From Distichodus sexfasciatus (lineage: Eukaryota; Chordata; Actinopteri; Characiformes; Distichodontidae), in the NCBI GenBank assembly GCA_032718565.1, contig JAVGVS010000449.1, positions 236,213 through 300,212 on the forward strand: 64,000 nucleotides of DNA, in the 5' to 3' direction. This document shows, piece by piece, positions 53,288 through 63,880 of this stretch. The translations under genes were made by a program, and so were the position numbers. The notes beneath the pieces were generated by a model. That model was not told the origin of the DNA, made no database searches, and saw only the letters and a list, made by a program, of their open reading frames with translations. Position 1 is the first letter of the stretch, and each line of letters opens with the position of its first letter.

Positions 53288-53549
53288 GTGAGTGTGTGTG
53301 ATTATTTGTCATTGTGAACACTCCTCAGCACAGCACACAGTGCACCACAACCAAATGTGACCTCTGCATTTGACCCATCCGTGAAGGAGCAGCGGGCAGC
53401 TATCAAGCGCCCAGGGTGCAGTGCTTGAGGCTTGAGGATGGTACTTTGCTCATGAGTACCTCAGTGGTAACTTTACCGGCCCTGGATTCGAACCTGCGAC
53501 CTTCTGATCACGGGGAGAAAGCCCTACCGTTACGCCCCCAACTGCCCCA
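53288..53549 (-). mobile_element. SINE-B, full length
   Basis: On the minus strand: GGGGCAGTTGGGGGCGTAAC, GGTTCGAATCC B box, GAGCAAAGTACC, CCGCTGCTCC, GATGGGTCAAATGC, GTGTTCACAATG and AAATAATCACACACAC. One of the best copies. Confidence 0.9.
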
Positions 53550-54660
53550 TCACTGGTGGCATCAACACTAGTAGAAATTTGCAGTAGAAAAACGTAGCAC
53601 TGGTTCTAAATTGGGAACCGTAACCATAACCAGCCCCAGTGCCAGAGTCGTGAAAACCGGGGGTCACTGAAATTTTCTGAACTTCCCTTTCCAACTTGCA
53701 GCCTGATCAAATTAGATTGTCAAAAAGTAAGTTTGGGAGCAGCGAGGTCGACCTCGAATTACTTTAACTCTCCTCCGCCGGTGTTGTGCTCTATTGTTAT
53801 CGCGACGCTGTTGTGTACAGCAGGTCCAATCTAGATAATGCAATAGGATTCAGGCACACGTTAATTAGCTGAGCTCCACCCAAGAGAGCTCAACTAGATA
53901 TGCTATTACTGCGGAAAACACTGCAATACTCAAACACAAATTATACAACGCTTGATAAATTAACTAATGCCTCTCTGATTAAATGTCTGCAATGCAATCA
54001 ATTTTTTTTTGCTCTTAAAATTACCAATTTGTCAGAACAATTGAATCCAATATATTCCCCTCTCCCCCTCCCCTCGCTCCTTTTGCCGAATGCAACTTTA
54101 CAGCCAATTCCAGCTGACAATTATCATTTTTGCTTCCTGTAGATGCACGCATTCCTTTTTATAACAATCCGCTGTGTTTTATTGCTGCTGCTCTCGCAGA
54201 CAGACGTGGCATTGTCACCAGGTGCAGCGCAATTTTGGAACGCACCCGCATTTAAGCGCATTAAAATGCACTTTCCCCTCTCATTTGCATTTTATTGACT
54301 TGTTTATCTAATTAGTGTTTTATTGAGTAATGTTTATTCATCATCGTTGCCGTAATGTGATAAACTAATTTGTTTCAGTGCGTGTGCATGTAGACGTATT
54401 TAATCAGCGTATTTCTGTATTTCTTTAATTCCACGAATGCGTTTCCCCCGTCTTTAGGATTAACCCGTACGCCGGAGAAAGTGTTGGTGTTAATTTTTTA
54501 AAGTTCAGCAGAGATAAGTGCAGATCCTTACCCTGATTAGCAACAAGCTGGATTTACGTTTCCACATGTTCTCGATGATGATCGTTTTGCACATGGTAAA
54601 TACACCATCGTACGGTGCCGGGTATGAATTTTCAATCTTCACCTCCGGCACGCTTTAATT
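53550..54660. promoter_or_regulatory. Large candidate conserved non-coding cluster
   Basis: About 1 kb (53650-54660) free of transposons and simple repeats, complex and CpG-retaining. TAATTA at 53872-53877 and 54309-54314, octamer ATTTGCAT at 54293-54300, CAGACAGACGTGGCATTGTC, GGAACGCACCCGCATTTAAG. An 80-codon frame at 53900-54142 has no known domain. With 23501-25310 it is the strongest regulatory candidate here. Confidence 0.45.
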
Positions 54661-55010
54661 AAACAGCCGCTCTGACACTACATCTGTCCTCCACCTTGCT
54701 AAATGAAGTGTGACTTTACATATCAGGGTGTGAACTCTCTCAATTTCTCTCTTTCTTTCTTTCTCTTTATCATTTTTCCCTATTTCACCTCTTAAAACTC
54801 CCATCAGTGTAAAAGAAGCCAGCTTGCTGAAACAGCAGCCAAGGGTGATGTGGGATTGTGTGTGTGTGTGTGTGTGTGTGTTATTGTGTGTGTGTTTGCA
54901 CATGCGTGAGAGTGCAAGCTCAATCGAGCATATGTGTGGCTTCACACGGTGCCAGTTGCATGTTGGAGATGTGAAAATATCCCACAAATGAGACAACAGC
55001 AATAAAACTC
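54661..55010. other. Unique sequence with a TG microsatellite
   Basis: CTTTCTTT repeats (54745-54770), unique sequence, and TG runs at 54856-54881 and 54885-54895. Confidence 0.5.
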
Positions 55011-55260
55011 ACTTTGATTGGGATTACTGTCAGTCTGCATTAGTGGTCCACCTGTAAACATTTTGCCCGAGACGGTGTTGACAGTCGGCGATGATTATTT
55101 GGCAGATTGCACTATTAAGTCATTAGCATGTCACCTTGCGTTTGAAACAATCCTGGGGTTCCTCGCTGCATAATCAGGCCGATTTCGGGAATGAAGCAAA
55201 GTAGGCTGCGGGGGAGAAATATGAAAACGGGGCAAGTTAACACTGTCAGCGCTAAAAACA
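55011..55260. promoter_or_regulatory. Candidate conserved non-coding block
   Basis: Repeat-free: GCATTAGTGGTCCACCTG, GGCGATGATTATTTGGCAGA, GCATGTCACCTTGCGTTTG, GCATAATCAGGCCGATTTCG. Confidence 0.35.
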
Positions 55261-56270
55261 AGTCCATTACCAAACACTGCTGCGCTCCTGCATGTTATTA
55301 AAAACACAGTGCTTGATTAATGTAGAAATAAGTGAACTTTTGAAACAACAGTGGAGCTGAGACTTACAGTATTTGCATGATCTCAAAGATGAGAAGACGC
55401 TGATAAAATGTAAGTAATTATTTAGTGACAAATGTATTTGCCAGTGATTTGCCAAGACAATTTTCCAGTAATGACAAAGTAAAAGATGACGGTCCATTCC
55501 ATGTGCAGTACTTCATAAATATGTGATTCAAATTAATGAGGATCCGATTAGATTTCGCCAAAATGAATAAAGGTTTGAATAAACACTACCACGACCTAAA
55601 AACTCTTTTTGACATGATAAAAACAGAATGGATATTAACATGGATACCATAAAAATATTCCTAAGGCATTTCAAATAGTTTACAGTACAGTTTGCATTAT
55701 TGCAGTTACAATATTTTGTTTTTGGTTTTTTTTTGATCAGTTGCCATTTTCTGCAAACAATTCTGAACAACAACTGTGTTAAAACTTTGGAATCAAATGT
55801 GTTAGCGGTTTACTAAAAGAATATCAACATGTAGATTTTACAAGGCTGTGTTACCATCAAGTGATAAATTGTAAAAACAGACATAGTGAAACATTTGATG
55901 TACATGCCATTTTATATTGCAGCTCTTGTGTTTTTTTTTTACAGAGCTGTAATATAGATTTTAATACACATATATTCTATTTTTATTAGTCTGACTTGTG
56001 ATTCCCCATCAGTCCACTAGTGGTCGCTATCTTGTTTTACATTCTGTCTGTCAGTGGGTCGTTTGCTCCGATCGCCTTCACCTGGTTTTCTCTCTGTTTA
56101 AGTGGGATTTTCTCCTTTGTCTTTGTGCTAGTCTTTATTCCACATGGGAGTGTGTGAGAAGCATGTGGTACACGTTGTGGGTTCAACTGGTCTCTGGTTT
56201 TATTCTGAGTGTGTTTAGGGGCTTCTGACAAACAGTTGCCGTTAACCTTCGGCAATGTTGCCGCAAATTT
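55261..56270. other. AT-rich unique spacer
   Basis: No family recognised apart from CCACTAGTGGTCGC near 56013. Frames at 55528-55773 and 55998-56228 are unassigned. Confidence 0.4.
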
Positions 56271-56520
56271 GAAAGTGAGTGATTATTTGTTATTGTGAAT
56301 ACACCCCAGCACAGCACACAGTGCACCACAACAAAATATGACCTCTGCATCTTAACCCATCTGTGAAGGAGCAGTGGGCAGCTAACAAGCACCCAGGAAG
56401 CAGTACTTGGGGACAGTACCTTGCTCATGAGTACCTCAGTAGTAACTTTACCAGCCCTGGATTCGAACCTGCAAACTTTTGATCACGGGGCGAACACCCT
56501 ACCGTTACGCCACCAACTGC
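56271..56520 (-). mobile_element. SINE-B, full length
   Basis: On the minus strand: GCAGTTGGTGGCGTAACGGT, GGTTCGAATCC, GAGCAAGGTACTGTCCCC, CCCACTGCTCC, GATGGGTTAAGATGC, and the AATAATCACTCACTTTC tail at 56271. Confidence 0.9.
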
Positions 56521-57190
56521 AACAAGGTGATATTTTCACCTGCAAATTAGGTCTGTAATGAGCTTGTGGTGGGCTTCTAGCCAACTTTGTGGAAAACATA
56601 TGCACCTGGCAAATTTGTCACCAAAAGTTCACTGCAAGTTTGTAATTACTGGCTAATTGTTTTGGCAAATCATTAGCAAATACGTTTGTCATTGATGACA
56701 GGACATCCCTTAGCAAAAAGTAGTTTATTCAAGTGTACTACGAGTATACTTATTAAATACTAAAACTGAGGCAGTATACTTGAAGTTTACTTTTTATATA
56801 CTATATTTTATATGTTTAAGAATATTATAGTGAAGTATACTTGACTTATACTGACAAGTATAAAGAAAAGTCTACTCAAGTCTAAAAGTATACTTTTGTA
56901 ATCTTAAAATGACCTTATAAAGTATACTTAAAGTATACTTTTATAAACTTAAAAATGTTCCAATTTAGTCCGAAGAAGTATTAATTAGTATACTTTCTAG
57001 TACACTACAAGGTACATGGTCCGTAGTATACTTGCTATGCTTATACTTATACTCAAGCATACTTAATAAAATGAACTTCAAGTATACTACTTTTTGCTAA
57101 GGGATTGCTGCAAGTTTGTCACTAGTGACTCATAATGACAAACTTGTGGCAACATATTCTGGTAAACTCCACTGTTTGCCACATACATTT
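56521..57190. repeat. CAAGTTTGT-rich repeat hosting a foldback element
   Basis: The flanks 56530-56706 and 57104-57190 share words such as GCAAGTTTGT, TTTGTCA and GACAAACTTGTGGCAAC. They look like one older repeat, or inverted arms, with the element at 56707-57103 inside. Confidence 0.4.
56707..57103. mobile_element. AGTATACT-rich foldback MITE
   Basis: 397 bp with inverted ends CCCTTAGCAAAAAGTAGT and ACTACTTTTTGCTAAGGG (18 of 18). The interior is filled with AAGTATACTT-type palindromes and ACTCAAG words in both orientations, so each strand can fold along its length. No gene. The target duplication is not clear. Confidence 0.8.
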
Positions 57191-57424
57191 GTTTTTATAA
57201 GGAAACCTAGTGACATCTTTTGTTTGTTTTGTGTTATTTTATTCCCATTGACATGCAGTTGCTTGACCTGATGGTGTTCAAAAACATTTCAAAAGCTCTT
57301 GTATCTTTGCCCATCACATTGGCAAATGGTGACAAATTTCCAAAATTATTTCATTCTGAATTAAATGTGCCAGAAAATGATTATATTGCTCACCACCCCA
57401 AAATATAAACATATGAATAATTCC

Positions 57425-57620
57425 ACATATTATTATTGTATTTTTCATTTTTTACTTCTAGCATAGAGTTTATAGAGTTACATATTAAATAGATAATCTA
57501 TTAATATGAGTATATTCCATGTGCCTTTTTGTTCTGTGTGCTCTGTAGAAACTTAAGCCATGTCATCTCGCCTCTCTGTATACTGACAGTGACAAAGTTG
57601 ACTTTCACTTTGACTTTGAA
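57425..57620 (+). mobile_element. LINE-like 3' tail, TTTGAC type
   Basis: TATTCCATGTGCCTTTTTG, AACTTAAGCCATGTCATC, GACAGTGACAAAGTTGAC and TTTGACTTTGA: third copy of the family at 31330 and 41735. Confidence 0.55.
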
Positions 57621-58064
57621 AGCATCTAGTTAAAATATATTTTTAAAACCCCAACAATGTTTAAATATAAGCTTGACAATGGGATTGATTATTTGCGTTG
57701 ATGACATTTGTGCCAGTGTTCTAGTGGAATTTTGAACATTCTTTGTTACATATGTCTGCAAAAAAACAATGATGTGGTCTATAATTTTTTTCCAAAAATG
57801 TAGTGTAAAATTCCATGAACACAACGTAGTTGCTGTATTATATTTGTAAGTCTTGTTTGTGATTTTCAATTTGACCAACTGTTGTTGAATTTGACCATAA
57901 ATATCATTATCGTTCACTCTTAATATGAAAATACTGTTTGTGATAAGATGTTTCAAATAATTTGGAAAATTACTTTCGCAAAATTATAGTCAAATCAACA
58001 GAGCTCCTACTTTTTAATTCATAATGTACAGTGACTCTTGTGTTCTAGTATTTCTTGTGTTTGT
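57621..58064. other. AT-rich unique spacer
   Basis: Nothing recognised; the 108-codon minus-strand frame (57630-57956) is AT-driven and unassigned. Confidence 0.4.
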
Positions 58065-58110
58065 ATGTATGTGTGTGTGTGTGTGTGTGTTTTAGTGTGT
58101 GTGTGTGTAT
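58065..58110. repeat. (TG)n microsatellite
   Basis: Two TG runs separated by TTTTAG. Confidence 0.95.
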
Positions 58111-58860
58111 GGAAAAAGGTTGAATTTGGCAAAACACAAGCTGCCCACTTAGCCATTCATCCGGATTCCCCACAATCCTTTGGAAATGTGTTTGGCGCGT
58201 GGGCTCGGGGTCCGGTACCCGGCTTAACGTCGTCTTAATCAACACTCCCAACACCTATCAACCTGCCAACCTCCTCTTCTCCCTCCCTTCTCTCTCTCCC
58301 TCTCTCTCTCCTGCTCCCTCTCTCTCTGGCCGTATGCTTGTGATGCTGATAAACTCTAATGGCACAATGGGCACAATCCGGTTATGATTATTTATTTTTC
58401 TCCTCTTGTCTGCATTTTTTCCGGAGTGTTGGAGCGTGGAAGGGTCCGTCGGTCCATCTCTTAATCCCGATCAGACGTGCTTGACTCCGGCTCCTGAGCC
58501 GAGCCCCACTGGTACTGTATGGGATTGCTGATAAAGGCTAATTCCAGTTTGGCTTGAGTAGGACCCATGAAGTGCTCTGGTACTCGGGGCCCGGTTGGGA
58601 GCTGTTGTAGTTGCTTTCTAGGGCTGAAGCGATGCCAGCGACAACATTGAATAGACTTAAATCAGCACATGCTGCACACACACACACACACACACAGCCC
58701 ATTCCTTTCATACCAGCATGCATGGCCGTGGCTCTCACAGCGTGTGCCTCTTGAGAGAACGGGGGGGAGCCGGTATTGTTTTAGCCCAGATTAGGGACTA
58801 ATCCCATTTATGATGAATCCAGACCCACAATATTGTCCTTTTAAATTTAGCAGATTTCAA
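58111..58860. promoter_or_regulatory. Candidate conserved non-coding cluster
   Basis: Mainly unique with CpGs (GGCGCGTGGGCTCGGGGTCC near 58193), interrupted by a CT patch (58280-58328) and CA (58676-58696). Contains GTGATGCTGATAAACTC, GCACAATCCGGTTATGATTA, GGGATTGCTGATAAAGGC. Confidence 0.35.
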
Positions 58861-58864
58861 GTGG

Positions 58865-59195
58865 GTGCTGCAAACAGGCCAAATTGTGTTTTTAAAGCAT
58901 ATTTTAGTTCATTATAACCTGCACATTGACTGTTTGTTGTATTGTATATTTTGTATTGTATATTGCCTTGTATGTTCTACTGTATATTCTGTATTTTATT
59001 GTGTTCATTTTTGTATACTGCTTTGTCTCACAGTATATATTTCCTTTATATACAATATAGAATATATGGCTTAAACTCTCTGCTTCATGTATCTACATTG
59101 TCTATATTTGTCTAGAGAGACATTAATGACCAGAAACAAATTCATTGCAAGTTTTTTTGACATACAGTACATGGTAAATGAATTTGATTCTGATT
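58865..59195 (+). mobile_element. LINE-like 3' tail, GATTCTGATT type
   Basis: CATTATAACCTGCACATTG, TTGTATTGTATATT repeats, then CATGGTAAATGAATTTGATTCTGATTATG (split here as TAAATGAATTTG and ATTCTGATTATG), the common ending of fish L2-like LINE tails. No reverse transcriptase part. Confidence 0.45.
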
Positions 59196-59204
59196 ATGGT
59201 CTGG

Positions 59205-59855
59205 CATCATTCACCATCCTTTCTAAACAAGAAATTGTTCTGAAAACAAAGGGTTTACACCAAGATTCTGACATTGGTTTCTTATTTGTCTACACACGCC
59301 TTACACATGGTTTATTGCATACAAGTTTGGCCAAAAAGAAGGGACAAAGATTCTTCTTCGGCATAAAAATGGGAGTCATACACGAAGGGCAAAAAAACTT
59401 TTTAGGGGGCCAAGCATGAAGTGCGGCTTATAATTGGCACTATAGCAAAGGATAATGTGTTTTGACCTCTAGGGTCCTCTGTCACAATAAACATGAGCAT
59501 CAGCAGTGTGTGGGTGTGTGTCTACAACAGTGTGATCAGTGCTGACCCTGCGATTTTTGCTTGGACCCCGCTAGTTGTTGCTTGCGACTGTCTTTTAGAT
59601 CCTCAATTAACATCTGTATGTGTTTTTAATTATTATTGGGTCACCAACCATTCTTAAGAATAAATTTATCCTACAAAACAAACATAGTTTTTACCCATAT
59701 TCTGACATTCACAAGTGTTTTCTTATTCATCTATAATTTCTGAAGAACAGTCTTACACATGTTTTATTGTTTGGGCAAAAATAAGGGACAAACATTCTCC
59801 TTCAGAGAGAAGATGGAAGTGGGACATGATAACACAATTTTAAGATTTTTTGTTT
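59205..59855 (+). repeat. Diverged direct duplication, offset about 430 bp
   Basis: The first copy 59205-59430 and second 59640-59855 share in order ATTCTGACATT, TTCTTATT, CTTACACATG, TTTATTG, GGGACAAA.ATTCT and ATGG(G/A)AGT. Between them lies CCCTGCGATTTTTGCTTGG. The 110-codon frame at 59087-59419 crosses copy 1 and is not kept in copy 2. Confidence 0.6.
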
Positions 59856-60154
59856 GTAACATGGTGTGTGTGTGTGTGTGTGTGTTTTGTTTTATTATTA
59901 TTCTGGTGAAAACTCAGTTTTCACATTTTTGACAGTGCCAGTGTTTTCCCAATATTACGACTCTTATTTTCCATCATCCATAAACAGCTGAAATAAACAT
60001 ATCCATCATCATCCACAACCCCCTACACTCCTGAGTCCAGGTGGTTTCTTGCTTTGAACCCTACAAAATCCCAGAATGAGAAGTTTATTGCCAAGTAAGT
60101 TGTCACATTCAAGGAATTTAATTTGGTGGTTGGTGTTTCAAAATTAAAACTGAG

Positions 60155-60347
60155 GTCAGCAGTGGTCTAGTGGTTTATTTTCTCGCCTCTGGACCAAGAA
60201 GTCATGAGTTCAAAGCCTGCCTCCAGTCTACCATAATCGGCTGATCAAAACCCTTAACCCCAAATTACTGCAGGAAGACTGTCCCTGAAATTAAAAAAAT
60301 GAAAGTCGCTCTGGATGAGACTGTCTGCTAAATTATGTAAAAGTAAA
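60155..60347 (+). mobile_element. SINE-C copy
   Basis: Head CAGTGGTCTAGTGGTT (A box), GAGTTCAAAGCC at the B box, CCCTTAACCCCAAATTACTG, CAGGAAGACTGTCCC and tail GCTCTGGATGAGACTGTCTG followed by TAAATTATGTAAAAG. Confidence 0.8.
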
Positions 60348-61380
60348 AGGAGAACGTTTGGGAAAATCTAACAATCCATTAAAGTTAGGGCAGGGCATGC
60401 ACAAAAGCTGAGAATCCCTGCTACTGGTTTAGCAGACAGTGAAGTGACACGTCACACAAACTGATACAGAAGTCGCACCGTGACAGCGTGTGTATTATAG
60501 CGGAAGTGCATTGATGCAGTAGCGTATTGGCAGGTAAAAAAGCTGCTCGGAGTAAGTCTCTGCCTTGTTGGCTTCAGTGCGCAATGCAGGTGAGTTTTGC
60601 GAGTGAGAACGCAGTGACAGGTGAAGGCAGTCAAACACAGCATGTCACTGCGGTCCCAAGACTCTCCACAGCTGTCAAGCCAAGTTTCACATCAGCCTCT
60701 TCCAAAGCTGAATGTTGATCATCCTCTCTCTCTCTGTCTGTCTCTCTCCACTCCACAAACTGTAAATAACAGGAATGGAGTTAGACAGTAACTGGAAATG
60801 TTTTACGTCCTTCGTATTCTCTTCCTATGATGACAGTTTTGCACACGCTTGTCAGCATCATCAGGACCATGTGATGATTTTACCAACAGGGTCTGAACTT
60901 TTTGCAAGTGGTAAACACATTCTGGATTTATTTTTTAAAACTTTGTTCTAAAAGTACAGTACTTGGAGTGGTTAAAAAAACAAAAACAAATGCCAAAAAA
61001 TAATTTGGGATCCACACACGAAGCACCCGCTTGCAGTTATATTTTCATATTGTGCTTTTTATGCACATTAACTGAATATTTAGTTTATATTGGGAGATTT
61101 ACAAACACACACACACAACACCAGCCAAAAGTCTAGAAACTTCCGGCTGCACATTCATTTTCTACTGACATTTCCTTCTCACAGCTTGTGCATGAGTGCC
61201 AGAAATCAATCAGTTTGAACTGTCGCTCTGCGTCACTTTTCTTCACCTTTTCTACATTTCTTCAGATTATATAATGCCAGGACTCTGTCTCTCTCTCTCT
61301 CTCTCTCTCTCCCTCAAGATTCAACATTATGTATTTTTCGTTTGTGACATACGTAGTTATGCCAGCACAGTATGCAGTTA
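60348..61380. other. Unique spacer, CT microsatellite
   Basis: A CT run at 61286-61311. CAGGTGAGT at 60587-60595 is a perfect splice-donor consensus, but no exon can be supported around it. A CTCTCT patch lies at 60725-60750. No other features. Confidence 0.4.
61286..61311. repeat. (CT)n microsatellite
   Basis: About 13 CT units. Confidence 0.95.
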
Positions 61381-61560
61381 AATGCTGCCCCGTCCTTCCC
61401 CCACAGCGTTTAGGGATCCTGCCCACCGTGTGTCCCCCGCCACCCAGCGCAAGACGTCGGTCATCTCGTGGCAGTTGCGCTCTCATCTGCTAGCCGCTAA
61501 TTAAGCATCCACGGCCGCTGTGATCTCTCACCAATACACACTGACACGAGCTCACTGAAC
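61381..61560. promoter_or_regulatory. Candidate conserved non-coding block
   Basis: GC-moderate unique DNA with GCAAGACGTCGGTCATCTCG and TAATTA at 61498-61503, preceding a GAGA patch at 61570-61585. Confidence 0.3.
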
Positions 61561-61730
61561 ACGAGGGGGGAGAGAGAGAGAGAGAACGTCCTTTAAAAGT
61601 GCAGGGAAGAACAGAGAATTAAAGAGAGAGAAGTGAACATTAACAACACTTAAAATATTTTTAACACTTACATCTTACATTTGTTCAAAAGAAAGTTAAG
61701 ACTTTTAAACTTTTAAATATTCTAAAAAGA

Positions 61731-61910
61731 GCGGCACGGTGGAGCAGTGGTTAGTGCTGCTGCCTCACAGCGAGAAGGTCCTGGGTTACATCCCTGGGTC
61801 GGCTGTAGGGTCTTTCTGTGTGGAGTTTGCATGCCGGTAAAGGCACCACTGAGGAACTCATGAGCAATGTACCGTCCCCAAGTACTACTCCACAAAAAAT
61901 GACAATGTGA
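61731..61910 (+). mobile_element. Chimeric SINE: SINE-A head, SINE-B tail part
   Basis: SINE-A from GCGGCACGGTGGAGCAGTGG through GTGTGGAGTTTGCATG (61731-61833), then SINE-B from CCGGTAAAGGCACCACTGAG and CATGAGCAATGTACCGTCCC to GACAATGTGA (61834-61910). The join is at another place than in the chimera at 13341-13518. Confidence 0.8.
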
Positions 61911-62284
61911 TTGTGAAGTTTAAACCAGCCGAGTAGGACGACTTTGATTAAAATGTATTGTAGTGAATGGGGAAAGAATGAGAGATGAGAAAAGTAAGAA
62001 AAAGAGGAGTGTGAGTTCAGTGAGGTGGTCTGAGGTGGCATAAGAACCGTGTTGACTCTCGTGTGAAAACAGGCCGAGGGAAGCGTTCCAGTTCCAAATC
62101 CCATGTGTTCTTAATGGGAGAAAATGATTGGGTGTCTGTGGGAAAAATAAACAACAGGAGAAAAGGATGAAAAAGACGAGTGCGGGTCATGACGGTTACC
62201 GATATGTGGAGAGGCTCATGGACCCTCGAATTAAGTCACAATTGGTGTCTTTGTGAAGCACGGCGGGCGTGCAGTAAAGCGTCT
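61911..62284. other. Unique spacer
   Basis: Purine-rich at 61965-62010; otherwise unremarkable. Contains GGTTACCGATATGTGG; no exon. Confidence 0.35.
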
Positions 62285-62490
62285 AAATTAGAGCTCCATG
62301 TTGTCTATGGGGGACAAATGGATGAAAAAACGGACCGAACTTGCGAACGAGTGCACATACAAAAAACGTATATACCAGCACCCCACTCCGCTATAGACCA
62401 CACATTTTAGAGCTGGAACAAAGTTTCTAGTACAAATACTGTAGGAGGAGCAGCGGTCAGGAAAAGTGTGTGGAATAAAAATTGGATAAC
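62285..62490 (+). repeat. Repeat U copy
   Basis: GAGCTCCATGTTGTCTATGG, CTTGCGAACGAGTGCACATA, CGCTATAGACCACACATTTT, AGAGCTGGAACAAAGTTTC, GGAGCAGCGGTCAGG and ATTGGATAAC; aligns with 50690-50918 reversed and in part with 12085-12346. Confidence 0.75.
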
Positions 62491-62677
62491 AACATGGTGC
62501 TCAACGCAGTTACATAAATATACAACATACAGTCAGTGTGCAGGTTATGTAAGGTAAACAGTGACCGTATGATATAAAGGTGAAGAGTTTATGGTACAGC
62601 AGGTGATAACCGATCAGCTATTTATCCTGTGTGTGACAGAAATGAACTCGAGAGATGAGTGTGAGTGTGTGAGGATA

Positions 62678-62711
<34 letters not shown>

Positions 62712-62990
62712 CTTAGTGGGGTGGATGTGACAGTGTGTAGGAGTGGGGTTAATGTTTTTGACAGTCCAGTCCTGCTCTGTTGCTTTTCCTGAAAAGAACC
62801 CCACAGATTTACATAGGTGATTTTACCTCAGAGTTACTCAGGTCACGACCTCTGACCTGCGAGGCCCGAGCTGTCAGAGTCGAGGTCCGTCTCGCTCTCG
62901 TCCTCCTGCTCTGTCAAACGCTTCAAAAGTCAGAGACAGCGTCCTGCTCACTAACCCGCTGTTGTAAACACACACACACACACACACTCA
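62491..62990. other. Unique spacer with TG and CA microsatellites
   Basis: TG at 62684-62711 and CA at 62970-62988, with moderate-GC unique DNA (62830-62950) between them. Confidence 0.5.
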
Positions 62991-63540
62991 GAAAGACGGA
63001 GCGAGAGTAACACCAGTGACCTCCTGCTCCGTGACAGTAGCGCAGTCCCAAGAGCAGTGCCGGGATCTTTTGATAGTTGGAGAAAAATGTGTCATGTTTT
63101 TCTTCTTTCTTTCCTTTTCTCCACTTCCTCACTTTCTCTTTCTCTGACTTTACACATGCCGAACTGTCACATTGTTTTTCGGACTGATCCACAGTCACCT
63201 CCCTGCTCTGTGATTTTCCCTCGCTTTGCGGCGAACGGCGGACCGTCACCTGCTCTCCTGACAACTGCTCCCTCTCTTCTCTCTTCTCGCTGCCTGCTCG
63301 CGTCGCTCGTGAGAGGTGGCTAACTGATGAAGAGTTGTGATGGTGTTTGGTTCTGCATCTTTCCATGTGAAACAATGCCAGCCGGAGTGTTCATGTCAAC
63401 TCGAGCCGCTCCGGCCGCTGTTACGAGCTCCCGGTTCGTGCATGGTGCAGGTGAGATGCTGCTCACTCCAGCACTCACACACACCCCGTCACTTCCCACC
63501 GCATTGAACACACACAAACACACACTTTCCTTCAGATTCA
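62991..63540 (+). other. GC-moderate block, possible exon end
   Basis: Unique, CpG-containing at 63220-63440. On the plus strand the frame from ATG at 63327 stays open to 63641; within it, GGTGCAGGTGAGA places a good splice donor (CAG/GTGAGA) after 63450. Peptide to that point includes MPAGVFMSTRAAPAAVTSS, with no known domain. The minus strand is also open (63375 down to 62923). Evidence is too thin to call a gene. Confidence 0.2.
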
Positions 63541-63880
63541 CAGTTCTTTCATATATATATATATGTTTATTTATTTATATATATATTTATTTATTTATTT
63601 ATTTATACTTGACAAATTACTTTTTACATGTATTGTACTAAAGATTAAAGACTAAATATCTATTTATGTAGATAAAGATAAAGATATACATATATAGATC
63701 GATATCTGCATGTATAAATTATAATTATAACCTATAATATTAATGATCAGGCTGTATATGTGTATATCTATATCTACCTATCTATCTACCTAACTAATCT
63801 GTTATTAATTATATTTTTTAAATATACGTTTTATATATGTTACTTTTTGTTTTACAGTTGTCTTACAAATAGACAGTGAG
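63541..63880. repeat. AT-rich TTTA/TATC microsatellite region
   Basis: TA and TTTA units at 63552-63607, GATA/ATATAGAT words to 63700, and TATC/TACC units at 63768-63795. Confidence 0.8.

Noticed and set aside
60587..60595. Perfect splice donor CAGGTGAGT with a possible short exon
   Set aside because: A nine-base match is expected by chance in 64 kb, and no acceptor-plus-frame combination was convincing.
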